The notes beneath the pieces are model-generated. The model made no database searches and had not been told where the DNA came from. It saw nothing but the letters and a program-made list of their open reading frames with translations. DNA of 64,000 bases from Psychroserpens sp. NJDZ02. GTDB taxonomy: Bacteria > Bacteroidota > Bacteroidia > Flavobacteriales > Flavobacteriaceae. Numbering within the stretch: the first letter of the stretch is position 1; every line of letters starts with the position of its first letter. Location: assembly GCF_004843725.1 (NCBI RefSeq), contig NZ_CP039451.1:1114501-1178500 (forward strand). The letters run 5' to 3'. A program made the translations under genes and the position numbers. Below are positions 16,021-25,439 of the stretch, in pieces.

Positions 16021-18309
16021 ATGGATAATATTTATTTATTTATGTTGATTGCCATCATCGTATTGGCGGTAGTTGATATTGTTGTTGGAGTCAGTAATGA
16101 TGCTATCAACTTCTTAAACTCTGCTATTGGCTCGAAAGCAATTTCTATGCGTACTATAATGATAGTAGCCAGTTTAGGGATTTTTATCGGGGCCGTATTT
16201 TCTAGTGGAATGATGGAAGTGGCTAGAAAAGGTATTTTTGTACCAACCATGTTTAACTTTGAAGAGATCATGTACATCTTCATGGCTGTTATGATTACCG
16301 ATATTTTACTACTTGACTTTTTTAACACTCTAGGGTTACCAACATCTACAACAGTTTCCATTGTCTTTAATTTATTAGGTGCAGCTGTAGTGATGTCTTT
16401 AATTAAAATTAGTGCAACAGACAGTCAAACTTTCGCAGATTTAGGTAAGTATATAAACACTGAAAAAGCAATCGAAATAATATCAGGAATAGTTATGTCT
16501 GTTTTTATTGCGTTTACGGTTGGTGCTTTAGTACAATGGGTTTCTCGTTTAATTTTCACGTTTCAATATGAGAAAAAATCAAAATACTTTGGTGCTATAT
16601 TTGGTGGTATCTCATTAGCTGCCATAACCTATTTCATCTTTCTAAAAGGATTAAAAGGAACACCATATTATAAGAATATAAGTGGTGTGATTGATGGTAA
16701 CGAACTTTACATTATACTAGCTAGTATAGTCATCTGGACATTATTTTCTTATGTATTTCAAAAACTAACCAATAAAAGTGTCCTTATTATAGTTATTGCA
16801 GTTGGTACTTTTGGACTAGCATTAGCCTTTTCAGGAAATGATTTAGTTAACTTTATTGGTGTCCCTATGGCTGCTTTCCATTCTTTTGAAGCCATGCAAC
16901 ATGCGTTCACAACTTTCGGAACATTACCTGCTGATTTCCCAATGGCTGTTTTAGATAAGAAAGTACCAGCAGAACCATTGTTACTATTTATAGCTGGGGC
17001 CATTATGGTATTAACCTTATGGTTTTCTAAAAAAGCAAAGACGGTTGCAGAAACGGAATTAAGCTTATCGAGCCAAGGTGATACACACGAAAAATTTGAA
17101 CCTAACATGTTATCTAGAGGTATCGTTAAAGGCACCTCTGCGTTATCAGATTATTTTAGTGTTATTGTACCAAAATCTACACAAGAAAAAATAGGTAAAA
17201 GTTTTCAAAAACCAAGCGGAAAAGCCCTAACAAAAACACAAAGCAAGGACCTACCGGCCTTTGATATGATTAGAGCCTCTGTAAACTTAATGGTTGCTGG
17301 AGTATTAATATCTGTTGCGACTTCTATGAAGTTACCTTTATCTACAACTTATGTGACTTTTATGGTCGCTATGGGGACTTCTTTTGCCGATCGCGCTTGG
17401 GGTCGTGAAAGTGCTGTATACAGAGTTGCTGGTGTATTAAATGTTATTGGTGGTTGGTTTGGAACTGCTTTTGGAGCCTTTTTTGCTGCAGGAACAGTAG
17501 TCTTTTTGATCAATTGGAACCCGAAAGTAATGGCGCCAATCTTACTATTATTAACTGCTATTTTATTAGTAAGAAACTTTTTAGCACATAAAGAATCGTC
17601 TAACAAAACTATAGCAGAAGATAGCTTAACAGACTCAGAAAGCAGTTCTGTGCAAGGTGTTATTCACGAAAGCGCAAAAAACATTGCTAACGTTGTAAAA
17701 AGAGGAAACAAGATTTACACTAATGCAATCAATGGTTTAGCCAAACAAGATAGCGTACTTCTAAAGAAGAATAAAAAACAAGTCATTAAACTATCTGATG
17801 AAGTAGATTCTCTTAGAGATAATATTTTCTACTTTATTAAAAACTTAGACGAGTCTAGTTTAAACGCAAGTAATTTTTACATCAACATCTTAGGATACCT
17901 TCAAGATATGACACAATCTTTAGACTACATTACTAAAATGAGTCATAAGCACGTGAACAACAATCATAAGAAATTAAAATTTAGTCAAATTAAAGAGCTA
18001 AAAGAAATTGATAGTCGTTTTGATTTACTATTCAACAACATACAAAACGCGTTTAATTCTGGTTCTTTCGAGCAAATTGGAGACATTTTAGGAAGAAAGA
18101 AAGAAATCATGCAACTTGTAACTTCTAAAATACTAAAACAGGTAGAGCGTACTAGAACAGAAGAATCTAGTCCAAAAAACACTACTTTATATTTTAATTT
18201 ATTATCAGAAACTAAAGATTTACTTAGTGGTACGATGAATCTTTTAGAAGAATATCATAACGCTCATGATAGCTCTGTAACACCAGCTTCTATCGAGGAG
18301 TCTGAATAA
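16021..18309 (+). CDS. inorganic phosphate transporter, PiT family, with C-terminal PhoU-like domain
   Basis: The 762-residue protein has the two PiT signature halves: GVSNDAINFLNSAIGSKA (about 23-40) with GLPTSTTVSIVFNLLGA, and the second half with FSGNDLVNFIGVPMAA and MKLPLSTTYVTFMVAMGTSF. About ten or more membrane segments lie between 1 and 525. The last 200 residues are soluble and helical and resemble a PhoU-like domain (SLRDNIFYFIKNLDESS, LDYITKMSHKHVNNNHKK), an arrangement known in large Bacteroidota PiT proteins. It should import phosphate with a cation across the inner membrane, fed by the porin upstream. It has its own PHO-like box and promoter, and a strong terminator follows. Confidence 0.92.
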   Translation: MDNIYLFMLIAIIVLAVVDIVVGVSNDAINFLNSAIGSKAISMRTIMIVASLGIFIGAVFSSGMMEVARKGIFVPTMFNFEEIMYIFMAVMITDILLLDFFNTLGLPTSTTVSIVFNLLGAAVVMSLIKISATDSQTFADLGKYINTEKAIEIISGIVMSVFIAFTVGALVQWVSRLIFTFQYEKKSKYFGAIFGGISLAAITYFIFLKGLKGTPYYKNISGVIDGNELYIILASIVIWTLFSYVFQKLTNKSVLIIVIAVGTFGLALAFSGNDLVNFIGVPMAAFHSFEAMQHAFTTFGTLPADFPMAVLDKKVPAEPLLLFIAGAIMVLTLWFSKKAKTVAETELSLSSQGDTHEKFEPNMLSRGIVKGTSALSDYFSVIVPKSTQEKIGKSFQKPSGKALTKTQSKDLPAFDMIRASVNLMVAGVLISVATSMKLPLSTTYVTFMVAMGTSFADRAWGRESAVYRVAGVLNVIGGWFGTAFGAFFAAGTVVFLINWNPKVMAPILLLLTAILLVRNFLAHKESSNKTIAEDSLTDSESSSVQGVIHESAKNIANVVKRGNKIYTNAINGLAKQDSVLLKKNKKQVIKLSDEVDSLRDNIFYFIKNLDESSLNASNFYINILGYLQDMTQSLDYITKMSHKHVNNNHKKLKFSQIKELKEIDSRFDLLFNNIQNAFNSGSFEQIGDILGRKKEIMQLVTSKILKQVERTRTEESSPKNTTLYFNLLSETKDLLSGTMNLLEEYHNAHDSSVTPASIEESE

Positions 18310-18333
18310 CAAAAAACAACCATTATATTTTAA

Positions 18334-18362
18334 AACCATCAGTTATGCTGATGGTTTTTTGT
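18334..18362 (+). terminator. intrinsic terminator after the PiT gene
   Basis: AAACCATCAG and CTGATGGTTT form a stem with the short loop TTATG, followed by a T-tract. Confidence 0.85.
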
Positions 18363-18435
18363 TTTAAATTATTTAATAACTAAAACAAACCTACCTATAG
18401 TTTCTTTTGTACTTTTAGTCTTTAATTGATTTTTC

Positions 18436-19161
18436 ATGAAACTAGCACACCTTATATTACTATTTGCACTAATTAGCTTTAATACTACTTTTGCGCAAAC
18501 CATCACAGGTACAAACCTATTAAACAAAGCGATCAAATATCATGATCCTAGCAATAATTGGAACACCTTTAACGACACCTTACAAGTCACTATGGAGATT
18601 CCTAAAAGCCCAAATAGAGATAGCAAAATTATCATTAACCTACCAAAAGAAACTTTTTACCTTAAAACAATTAAAGACACTACAATTACAGAGTACACTA
18701 TTTTAAAAGACACTTGCAAGATTTCTTTTAATGGTCAATCAAAACTATCAGAAGCTATTGCTAAAGCCAATAACTTAAGCTGCGACAGAGGTACCCTACT
18801 AAAAAACTACTACACCTATCTTTATGGTTTACCAATGAAACTAAAAGACAAAGGAACGATCATAAATCAAAAAGTAGAACAGAAAACCTTTAAAGGCAAA
18901 TCATACTTAGTGCTTCAAGTATCCTATGACATAACTGTCGGTAGTGATATTTGGTTTTTTTATTTTGACCCTAACACCTATGCAATGGAAGTGTATCAGT
19001 TTTTCAAGACAGATTCCAATGGAAACATCAAACTTGACACTGGAGAATATATTTTATTATCAGAAACCGAAATAATAAGTAACATATTGATTCCCAAGCA
19101 ACGTGCTTGGTATTACAATAAAAACAACACGTATTTAGGTACCGATATTTTAAAAAAATAG
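18436..19161 (+). CDS. secreted DUF6503-like protein
   Basis: The 241-residue protein has a Sec signal peptide (about 1-20, ending FAQ) and then GTNLLNKAIKYHDPSNNW, the N-terminal pattern I associate with the DUF6503 family of Bacteroidota. Later segments (GKSYLVLQVSYD, IWFFYFDPNTYAMEVYQF, YILLSETEIISNILIPKQRAWYYN) suggest a LolA/LolB-like beta-sheet fold that wraps a hydrophobic ligand. This would be periplasmic. No catalytic residues are evident. It is separated from the PiT gene by a terminator and has 64 bases to the OmpA-family gene. Family assignment is from memory. Confidence 0.65.
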   Translation: MKLAHLILLFALISFNTTFAQTITGTNLLNKAIKYHDPSNNWNTFNDTLQVTMEIPKSPNRDSKIIINLPKETFYLKTIKDTTITEYTILKDTCKISFNGQSKLSEAIAKANNLSCDRGTLLKNYYTYLYGLPMKLKDKGTIINQKVEQKTFKGKSYLVLQVSYDITVGSDIWFFYFDPNTYAMEVYQFFKTDSNGNIKLDTGEYILLSETEIISNILIPKQRAWYYNKNNTYLGTDILKK

Positions 19162-19225
19162 GATACAAAACATCCAAATAACAGTAATTAACGTAAATAC
19201 ATTAACTAAATAAATTAATTACTTT

Positions 19226-20083
19226 ATGAGAAAAATATCAATAGTACTAGGTACTGTAGTTTTACTTACATCTTGTGTATCGAAAAAGAAATATGTTGCA
19301 CTTGAAGAACAAAAATCTGAATTAGCTAGTCAATTACAAAAGACTCAAGTCGAAAACGAAGACTTACAGACTAAATTTTCACAAATTGAAGCTAGAGTAA
19401 CTGAGTATAATTCAAAAATCAACAACCTTACTGATGAAGTAGGTGTTTTAACAGAAGAGAATCACACTAAATTTGATGCTGTTGGTAACAAAGCTGTCGT
19501 TTCTGAAAAAATGAAAGTTGAGATGCGCGAAACTTTAAGCAAAGTAAGTCCTGATGTGATGCAATATTACACCACTCTTGAGGACTCTATGAACCTTGCT
19601 TTATCATTAAACTTAAAGCGTTTTGTAGACACTACAGACTTAGACGAAAGTGATGATATCGCAATCAGTATTGATGAAACAGTTGTTATGATTTCAATTT
19701 CTGACAAAATGTTATTTAACAGTGGAAGTTATAGAATAAGCAACAAAGCTGACAAGATCTTAAAAAAACTTGCTGACGTTATCAATTCAGAGCCTAGTAT
19801 TGATGTAATGATCGAAGGTCATACAGATGCTAGAACGATTAGTACAGCAAAAGTAACTGACAACTGGGACTTGAGTGTATTACGTGCAACTTCTGTTGTT
19901 AGAAAGCTTCAAAAAGACTTTGGTGTTGCTCCAGAAAAATTAATTGCCTCTGGAAGAAGTAGCTACCAACCGCTTACAGATAATGATACAAGAGAAGGAC
20001 GTTCTAGAAACAGACGTACTCGTATCGTTTTATTACCAAACATTGATAAGTTTTTTGCTTTAATGGGATCAAACCAAGAGTAA
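19226..20083 (+). CDS. OmpA-family peptidoglycan-binding lipoprotein
   Basis: The 285-residue protein has a lipoprotein signal (LLTSCVSKKKY, Cys17), a coiled-coil at about 25-85 (LEEQKSELASQLQKTQVENE) and an OmpA C-terminal domain at about 165-275. The domain shows LFNSGSYRIS, IEGHTDARTI, DNWDLSVLRATSVVRKL and the Arg-rich GRSRNRRTRIVL. The conserved Asp and Arg that hold diaminopimelate are present. It likely tethers the outer membrane to peptidoglycan. It is alone in its unit, ended by a strong hairpin. Function is structural by family. Confidence 0.9.
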   Translation: MRKISIVLGTVVLLTSCVSKKKYVALEEQKSELASQLQKTQVENEDLQTKFSQIEARVTEYNSKINNLTDEVGVLTEENHTKFDAVGNKAVVSEKMKVEMRETLSKVSPDVMQYYTTLEDSMNLALSLNLKRFVDTTDLDESDDIAISIDETVVMISISDKMLFNSGSYRISNKADKILKKLADVINSEPSIDVMIEGHTDARTISTAKVTDNWDLSVLRATSVVRKLQKDFGVAPEKLIASGRSSYQPLTDNDTREGRSRNRRTRIVLLPNIDKFFALMGSNQE

Positions 20084-20103
20084 CTAAAACAGTTTATATA
20101 AAG

Positions 20104-20131
20104 AGCATCCAGAAATGGATGCTTTTTTTTT
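20104..20131 (+). terminator. intrinsic terminator with GAAA loop after the OmpA-family gene
   Basis: AGCATCCA-GAAA-TGGATGCT (20104-20123) followed by at least eight T. The identical RNA hairpin is encoded on the minus strand at 21445-21464. Confidence 0.88.
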
Positions 20132-20134
20132 GCT

Positions 20135-20881
20135 CTAAAAAGAATAGAAATTATAGTAATCCAACAAGACTATGGACAAATTATGAATAAAATGAATTAT
20201 AATACCCAACCACAACGTACTATACCGACTTCTCAAATAGCCTAACAACAAACCAAAAGGAAAAATCCATAAAAAAGATAATACAGAAAAATGTATTAAA
20301 GCAAACAAAAAAGCGGTCGCAATTATAGTCACTCTATCACTAGTCACTTTTTGTAATTGATTAAAAAGCACACCTCTAAAAGCAAGCTCTTCAATAATAG
20401 GAGGTAAAATAGCTATAAACACAATAGACCAAAACAAAGGGTAATCTAAATACAAATAACTTTGATAACAGTTAGAATTATTTGATACTGAAAACAGGTC
20501 ATTAATAAATTCAATAAAAAAATAGACAAAAAAACTAGTTAAAACGGGTGTTATAATTGAGAAAACTATCAGCTTAAGATTTATAGTTTTAAAGCTATAT
20601 AGTTTTAAAATTGGTTTCAAATCCAAAGAGGCAAACCCAATTACAATACAAATAAAACCTAATTCAACAATAAACTCTGCCTCTAGATTATATGGAAACG
20701 TAATATCCACATAATAAACAGAGACCATAAACACCAACATAACAACATAAAAACTAATAATGACATTGACATCCTTTATTTTCCTAGTGGTTGCAGTTTT
20801 AACAACAGATACCCCGCATTGCGAACAAAACTTTACTTGCGTTTCAAAACTATTATTACAATGCTTACATGACAAACTCAT
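20135..20881 (-). CDS. zinc-ribbon CPBP-family intramembrane protease
   Basis: The 248-residue protein starts with a zinc ribbon (CKHCNN, then CSQCG; Cys5 to Cys23 or so) followed by about seven or eight membrane segments. The CPBP (CAAX protease and bacteriocin-processing) motifs are visible: EELAFRGVLFNQL (about 162-174), FALIHFS, and HFIHNLSIV near the end. These glutamic-acid intramembrane proteases cleave prenylated or membrane peptides, and many bacterial members are linked to bacteriocin immunity. The start overlaps the stop of the upstream zinc-ribbon gene (TAATG), so translation is coupled. Substrate unknown. Confidence 0.85.
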   Translation of the reverse strand: MSLSCKHCNNSFETQVKFCSQCGVSVVKTATTRKIKDVNVIISFYVVMLVFMVSVYYVDITFPYNLEAEFIVELGFICIVIGFASLDLKPILKLYSFKTINLKLIVFSIITPVLTSFFVYFFIEFINDLFSVSNNSNCYQSYLYLDYPLFWSIVFIAILPPIIEELAFRGVLFNQLQKVTSDRVTIIATAFLFALIHFSVLSFLWIFPFGLLLGYLRSRYSTLWLGIIIHFIHNLSIVLLDYYNFYSF

Positions 20882-21387
20882 TAAGTAACTTTATTAATTA
20901 AGGACGCGGAGTAAATACCTTTGGCCAAATATGCAATAATTAAAACTTTCCAAATAACACCAGACAGTAAAGTATGTGGTTCAGCAATAGCTGTTACAAC
21001 CACAATAGTAACATATAATAGAAGCCCTAAAAGCAAAGCAATTAAAGGTCTTTGCTTAGACCAAACACCTAGTAAAACATAAATAACCCCAACTATAATA
21101 TTAATTATCAGTCCCGAAATATCCGCATTTTTATAAAACAAAAACAATCCAAATACTACAATAATGCCCGCCATGACATACAATGTATTTCTAGCCGATT
21201 TAATCTTTTCTTCTGCATTATTCGTTTTCCTTTTATCCATAACGCGCTTAGCATAAAACTTCGCAACGTCTTGTTCACTTCCTTTTAATGGATAACCACA
21301 TTCTTCACAAAACATATACGTTTCGTGTATTGGAGTATCACAATGAATACACGTTAATGTTATAGTAGTAATTTCTGGAGCTTCCAT
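20881..21387 (-). CDS. zinc-ribbon membrane protein of unknown function
   Basis: The 168-residue protein has an N-terminal double-CxxC zinc ribbon (CIHCDT, then CEECGYP), a charged segment (KRVMDKRKTNNAEEKI) and four probable membrane helices from about residue 70 to the end. I see no catalytic motif. The stop overlaps the start of the CPBP protease gene by one base, and both proteins share the same domain type at the N-terminus, so they may form a complex at the inner membrane. It is likely the first gene of this two-gene operon. Confidence 0.75.
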   Translation of the reverse strand: MEAPEITTITLTCIHCDTPIHETYMFCEECGYPLKGSEQDVAKFYAKRVMDKRKTNNAEEKIKSARNTLYVMAGIIVVFGLFLFYKNADISGLIINIIVGVIYVLLGVWSKQRPLIALLLGLLLYVTIVVVTAIAEPHTLLSGVIWKVLIIAYLAKGIYSASLINKVT

Positions 21388-21437
21388 TAAGATTTAAATT
21401 CGAATTAGAAAGATACTATATTATTGTAGTTTTTAAA

Positions 21438-21464
21438 TAAAAAAAGCATCCATTTCTGGATGCT
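21438..21464 (-). terminator. intrinsic terminator of the minus-strand gene at 21471
   Basis: On the minus strand AGCATCCA-GAAA-TGGATGCT is followed by seven T (complement of the A-run at 21439-21445). It is the same hairpin as at 20104-20123 in opposite orientation. Confidence 0.85.
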
Positions 21465-21470
21465 TTATTA

Positions 21471-22421
21471 TTAAGCTGCTTGACTTAAATCTAGAGCATC
21501 ATACCCTAACATTTCATCAATCAAATCCAAAGCTGCCCGTTTCATGGAGGAATAAGTGGGTTGCCCATTTCCGAAATTTAACCGTTCCGAGACATCAATA
21601 TTTGATCTCATTTTAGAATTATCTTTAATATAATACGTTTTAGAGGAGCCATTATGACAAATCTCAAAAGCAATTTCGTCAACTAAATACTGGTTAAAAA
21701 AAGAAATCTTCTCTTTCTTATTTAAGTTAGAGAAAAACAATCTACCTAACCTACTCTTAATCGAATTGTTTTCAGTCTTAGTTTTAAACTTTAACTCTCT
21801 CACGTCATGATCATCAGAATACAAGTCAAGATTATCAAACAAGTTTAATTGTACATCGTGTAATAGACCATAATTAATTAATCTTACTTTTTTAAGCTTC
21901 CCTTTATCAATCATATTCGATAAATAATTAAAATTTAAGCCAGGTGTTATTTGCACTCTAAAATCCTGAAAACCGGATTCCTTTAAAAATTTTTGTAACT
22001 GTCTTTCAAAAATGACTTTCACACCATGATTTGATTTATTTTCAAATATTATATACCCAAATTTCGATCCTTTTGGAATATGAATGCATGAAAACACTTT
22101 TCTACTCTGTAGTTCTTCTTTTCCAACTACATAATTAAGTTTATTAAACTGACTTCGTATGTCTAGACTTTCGCCACTATAAGCAGAATCTAAATACGAT
22201 ATCACACTTCTTTGACTTTCATTAAATTCAACTCCAGAAGTTATTGAAAAAGCTCTTTTATTACCCTTTTTATCAGAATAATCAATCTTCTGTTTCTGTA
22301 AAGCGTTATAATATTGATTACAAATTTTCAGAAAATCAGTTTCTCCATTAAAACGACTTAATATTTGCTCTTCGTTGGCTTTATTTAAGAGCGCCACTCG
22401 ATAAATTGTATATGTATACAT
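21471..22421 (-). CDS. unrecognised protein of about 316 residues
   Basis: I prefer the ATG at 22421 (MYTYTIYRVALLNKANEEQI). The frame could begin at a TTG at 22457, a rarer start. No signal peptide or membrane segment is seen. The sequence is mixed alpha/beta with many Lys, Asn and Ser, and conserved-looking stretches such as FSCIHIPKGSKFGYIIFEN, FQDFRVQITPGLNFNYL and KKVRLINYG. It looks like a soluble cytoplasmic protein, possibly of the poorly characterised type found in accessory or defence islands, but I cannot assign a family. It sits alone between a hairpin terminator and an intergenic region with a candidate small RNA on the opposite strand. Confidence 0.7.
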   Translation of the reverse strand: MYTYTIYRVALLNKANEEQILSRFNGETDFLKICNQYYNALQKQKIDYSDKKGNKRAFSITSGVEFNESQRSVISYLDSAYSGESLDIRSQFNKLNYVVGKEELQSRKVFSCIHIPKGSKFGYIIFENKSNHGVKVIFERQLQKFLKESGFQDFRVQITPGLNFNYLSNMIDKGKLKKVRLINYGLLHDVQLNLFDNLDLYSDDHDVRELKFKTKTENNSIKSRLGRLFFSNLNKKEKISFFNQYLVDEIAFEICHNGSSKTYYIKDNSKMRSNIDVSERLNFGNGQPTYSSMKRAALDLIDEMLGYDALDLSQAA

Positions 22422-22548
22422 ATCTCTATTGATTTTAATAATTCTAGTTATTAACAAACACTTAAATTAGTTAATAACTATTTAACCTCTCAAACCGCAT
22501 ATAATACAGTACCTAAGAGATTATTAATATTTTATAGAAATATTTAAC

Positions 22549-22579
22549 TTGGCAGGTAGAAACTTATTTTGTTTCTTTG
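22549..22579 (+). promoter_or_regulatory. candidate promoter of the 22.6-kb small RNA
   Basis: TTG at 22549-22551 and TTTCTTTG at 22572-22579 (one mismatch to TAnnTTTG) are separated by 20 bases, the spacing expected for a Bacteroidota -33/-7 pair. Confidence 0.4.
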
Positions 22580-22585
22580 AAGAAG

Positions 22586-22697
22586 AAAGTAAGAGAATAT
22601 AAATTCTCATATTTTTGTAATTACAAAATAGGCGTCGGAACCAATTATTGTAAAAAACATATAGCCAAGAGGGATATTTCACGATGTCCCTTTTTTT
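22586..22697 (+). ncRNA. candidate structured small RNA of about 110 nt
   Basis: A promoter-like pair is followed by four consecutive structures. They are GAGAAT/ATTCTC (22593-22608), the palindrome TTTTGTAATTACAAAA (22613-22628), a GGC...GCC-closed segment (22631-22666 region) and a terminator hairpin GGGATA/TGTCCC with seven T (22671-22697). No gene on this strand points at the terminator. A 72-codon frame overlaps the region, but its composition looks non-coding. I do not recognise the RNA as 6S, tmRNA or a known riboswitch. Confidence 0.4.
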
Positions 22698-22823
22698 GTA
22701 CTATTCTTCAGCGTTTCTATTTATACTTTCATACTCTTTTTATTTTTGACTTTTTAGAAATTAAACACATAAAAACCTGTTTAACAACACACTAACAGTG
22801 TTTTTCGTTTAAAAAAAAGGCGC

Positions 22824-22862
22824 TAAAAAAAGTCCCTTGAAATTATCAAGGCACTTTTTTAG
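22824..22862 (-). terminator. intrinsic terminator downstream of nrdA
   Basis: On the minus strand AGTGCCTTGA pairs with TCAAGGGACT (one mismatch) and is followed by seven T. T-rich sequence on the plus side makes it bidirectional. Confidence 0.75.
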
Positions 22863-22910
22863 ATTATAACACTTTAATTTAGATAAGCTCAGCAATCTTA
22901 TCTATTCCTT

Positions 22911-25394
22911 TTAAGAACCACACATTAGGCAATCATCACCTTCCGCTTCTTTAGCTTGGGCAATTAATGCTTTCATTTCTTCTGCTGTCATTGCTTCTCC
23001 TTCTAAACTACTAGAAGTATTAGCCAACTTAGCTGCTGTATCTGCTGCTTTTTGTTGTTTTTGAGCAACACCATCGTTCTCTATAACTTCAACGGTTGCT
23101 TTAACAGCAACTGGCTCAGCTTTCTTTTGTTTTGTAACCGTCATTTTCTTTGCATCTACAGCACTCTTAGATCTTAAGTAGTACATTCCTGTTTTTAAAC
23201 CACTTTTCCATGCATAAAAATGCATTGAAGTCAGTTTAGCCATAGTTGCACCTTCCAAGAATAAGTTAAGCGATTGTGATTGATCTATAAAGTAACCACG
23301 TTGTCTAGACATATCAATAATGTCTTTCATACTTAATTCCCATACTGTTTTGTATAACTCCTTTATATCTTGAGGAATAATATCCACATCTTGCACAGAA
23401 CCATTAGCTCTCATGATTTCGTTTTTAAGATCATCATTCCATAACCCTAAATCTACTAAATCTTCTAATAAATGCTTGTTTACAACAATAAACTCTCCTG
23501 ATAATACACGACGCGTATAAATATTAGAAGTATAAGGTTCAAAACATTCGTTATTACCTAGTATCTGACTAGTAGATGCTGTTGGCATTGGCGCTACTAA
23601 CAGTGAGTTACGTACCCCATGTTTTTTAACCTCTTTTCGTAATTTCTCCCAGTCCCAACGACCACTTAAAGTATCTTCTTGGATGTTCCATAAATTATGT
23701 TGAAACTGTCCTTGACTAATTGGAGAACCTTCATACGTTTGATATGGCCCATCTACTTTTGCTTCTTCCATACTCGCTGTTAAAGCAGCATAATAAAGTG
23801 TTTCAAAAATATCTTGGTTTAATGCTTTTGCTTCATCACTAGTAAAAGGCATACGTAGTTTAATAAAAGCATCCGCTAATCCTTGCACACCTAAACCAAC
23901 TGGTCTATGACGGAAATTAGAGTTTTCTGCTTCTTTAACAGGGTAGTAATTACGATCTATAACTCTGTTTAAGTTTTTTGTGACACGCTTCGTAATTCTA
24001 AATAATTCTTTATGATCAAACTCGCCATTTTTAATAAACATTGGCAAAGCAATGGATGCTAAATTACAAACAGCTACCTCATCTTTAGAGGTATACTCCA
24101 TGATCTCCGTACATAAGTTAGATGACTTAATAGTCCCTAAATTTTTCTGGTTAGACTTACGGTTTGCTGCATCTTTATACAACATATAAGGTGTTCCCGT
24201 TTCAATTTGAGATTCTAATATTTTTTCCCAAAGTTCACGAGCTTTAATAGACTTACGTCCTTTTCCTTCTGCTTCGTATTTAGTATATAATGCCTCAAAC
24301 TCTTCACTATGTACATCTGCTAAACCAGGACATTCGTTTGGACACATTAACGTCCATTCTGCATTGTCTTGCACACGTGCCATAAATAAATCTGGCATCC
24401 ACATGGCGTAAAATAAATCACGTGCACGTAGCTCTTCTGCACCTGTATTTTTCTTTAAATCTAAAAAGCTAAAGATATCTGCGTGCCAAGGTTCGATATA
24501 CATCGCAAAACTTCCTTTACGTTTTCCTCCGCCTTGATCTACGTAACGTGCTGTATCATTAAACACTTTTAGCATTGGCACAATACCATTACTAGTTCCA
24601 TTTGTTCCTGCTATATAACTTCCTGTAGCACGCACATTATGAATAGACAATCCAATACCTCCTGCCGATTGTGATATTTTTGCGGTTTGTTTTAAGGTAT
24701 CATATATTCCATCAATACTATCGTCTTGCATGGCTAATAAAAAGCAAGATGACATTTGTGGTTTTGGTGTTCCTGAATTAAAAAGAGTTGGTGTTGCGTG
24801 TGTAAAATATTTTTTAGACATCAGCTCGTACGTTTCAATAGCTGAATCTAAATCGTCTAAATGGATTCCGATAGAGACACGCATTAACATATGCTGTGGT
24901 CTCTCGGCAATTTGTCCATTAAGTTTTAATAAGTATGAACGCTCTAAAGTTTTAAACCCGAAATAGTCATAACTAAAATCACGATTATATATAATAGTAG
25001 AGTCTAATTTCTCTTTATTATCCATAATCACTTTATACACCTCATCCGACAACAAAGGTGCTTCCTTTCCTGTTCTTGGGTTAACGTATACATACAAATC
25101 ATGCATTACTTCACTAAACGTCTTCTTTGTGTTTTTATGTAAGTTAGACACAGAGATACGCGCTGCTAAACGTGCATAATCAGGATGAGACGTCGTCATT
25201 GTTGCAGCAACTTCTGCAGCCAAATTATCCAGCTCGCTAGTAGTCACCCCATCATATAACCCTTCAATAACACGCATGGCTACTTTTAAAGGATCTACAA
25301 GTTCATTTAAACCATAGCACAATTTGCGCACTCTGGCAGTTATTTTATCGAACATGATCTGTTCCTTTCTTCCGTCTCTTTTGATTACATACAT
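22911..25394 (-). CDS. nrdA: class Ia ribonucleoside-diphosphate reductase, alpha subunit
   Basis: The 827-residue large subunit reduces NDPs to dNDPs using a radical delivered from NrdB. An ATP-cone (about 1-90, [18 protein letters not shown]) provides allosteric control. Catalytic-barrel motifs include PQMSSCFLL (first active-site Cys), [13 protein letters not shown] and NLCTEIM (the Asn, thiyl Cys and Glu). The C-terminus ends DDCLMCGS, the redox-shuttle CxxC that exchanges with thioredoxin. A low-complexity Lys/Ala/Val/Glu linker (about 755-815) precedes this tail. nrdB lies upstream on the same strand, with 215 bases between, including a hairpin without T-tract. Confidence 0.97.
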   Translation of the reverse strand: MYVIKRDGRKEQIMFDKITARVRKLCYGLNELVDPLKVAMRVIEGLYDGVTTSELDNLAAEVAATMTTSHPDYARLAARISVSNLHKNTKKTFSEVMHDLYVYVNPRTGKEAPLLSDEVYKVIMDNKEKLDSTIIYNRDFSYDYFGFKTLERSYLLKLNGQIAERPQHMLMRVSIGIHLDDLDSAIETYELMSKKYFTHATPTLFNSGTPKPQMSSCFLLAMQDDSIDGIYDTLKQTAKISQSAGGIGLSIHNVRATGSYIAGTNGTSNGIVPMLKVFNDTARYVDQGGGKRKGSFAMYIEPWHADIFSFLDLKKNTGAEELRARDLFYAMWMPDLFMARVQDNAEWTLMCPNECPGLADVHSEEFEALYTKYEAEGKGRKSIKARELWEKILESQIETGTPYMLYKDAANRKSNQKNLGTIKSSNLCTEIMEYTSKDEVAVCNLASIALPMFIKNGEFDHKELFRITKRVTKNLNRVIDRNYYPVKEAENSNFRHRPVGLGVQGLADAFIKLRMPFTSDEAKALNQDIFETLYYAALTASMEEAKVDGPYQTYEGSPISQGQFQHNLWNIQEDTLSGRWDWEKLRKEVKKHGVRNSLLVAPMPTASTSQILGNNECFEPYTSNIYTRRVLSGEFIVVNKHLLEDLVDLGLWNDDLKNEIMRANGSVQDVDIIPQDIKELYKTVWELSMKDIIDMSRQRGYFIDQSQSLNLFLEGATMAKLTSMHFYAWKSGLKTGMYYLRSKSAVDAKKMTVTKQKKAEPVAVKATVEVIENDGVAQKQQKAADTAAKLANTSSSLEGEAMTAEEMKALIAQAKEAEGDDCLMCGS

Positions 25395-25415
25395 ACTTTA
25401 CACATTTTTAATTTC

Positions 25416-25439
25416 TATTCTGAATCACCATTCAGAATA
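25416..25439 (-). other. perfect 10-bp hairpin between nrdB and nrdA
   Basis: TATTCTGAAT (25416-25425) and ATTCAGAATA (25430-25439) pair around a four-base loop, with no T-tract. It lies 22 bases upstream of nrdA. It may stabilise or process the nrdB-nrdA mRNA, or act as an operator with dyad symmetry. Confidence 0.55.

Noticed and set aside
22422..22457. A TTG start for the unrecognised 316-residue protein
   Set aside because: An ATG 12 codons downstream gives a cleaner N-terminus; the TTG remains possible but less likely.
20135..22457. The zinc-ribbon pair plus the unrecognised protein as a defence island
   Set aside because: No known defence domain, integrase or mobility gene is present; the idea is kept only as a finding about the single genes.
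22577..22795. A 72-codon plus-strand frame rich in Cys, Phe and Lys
   Set aside because: It overlaps the promoter, hairpins and terminator of the candidate small RNA and has an amino acid composition expected from AT-rich non-coding DNA.
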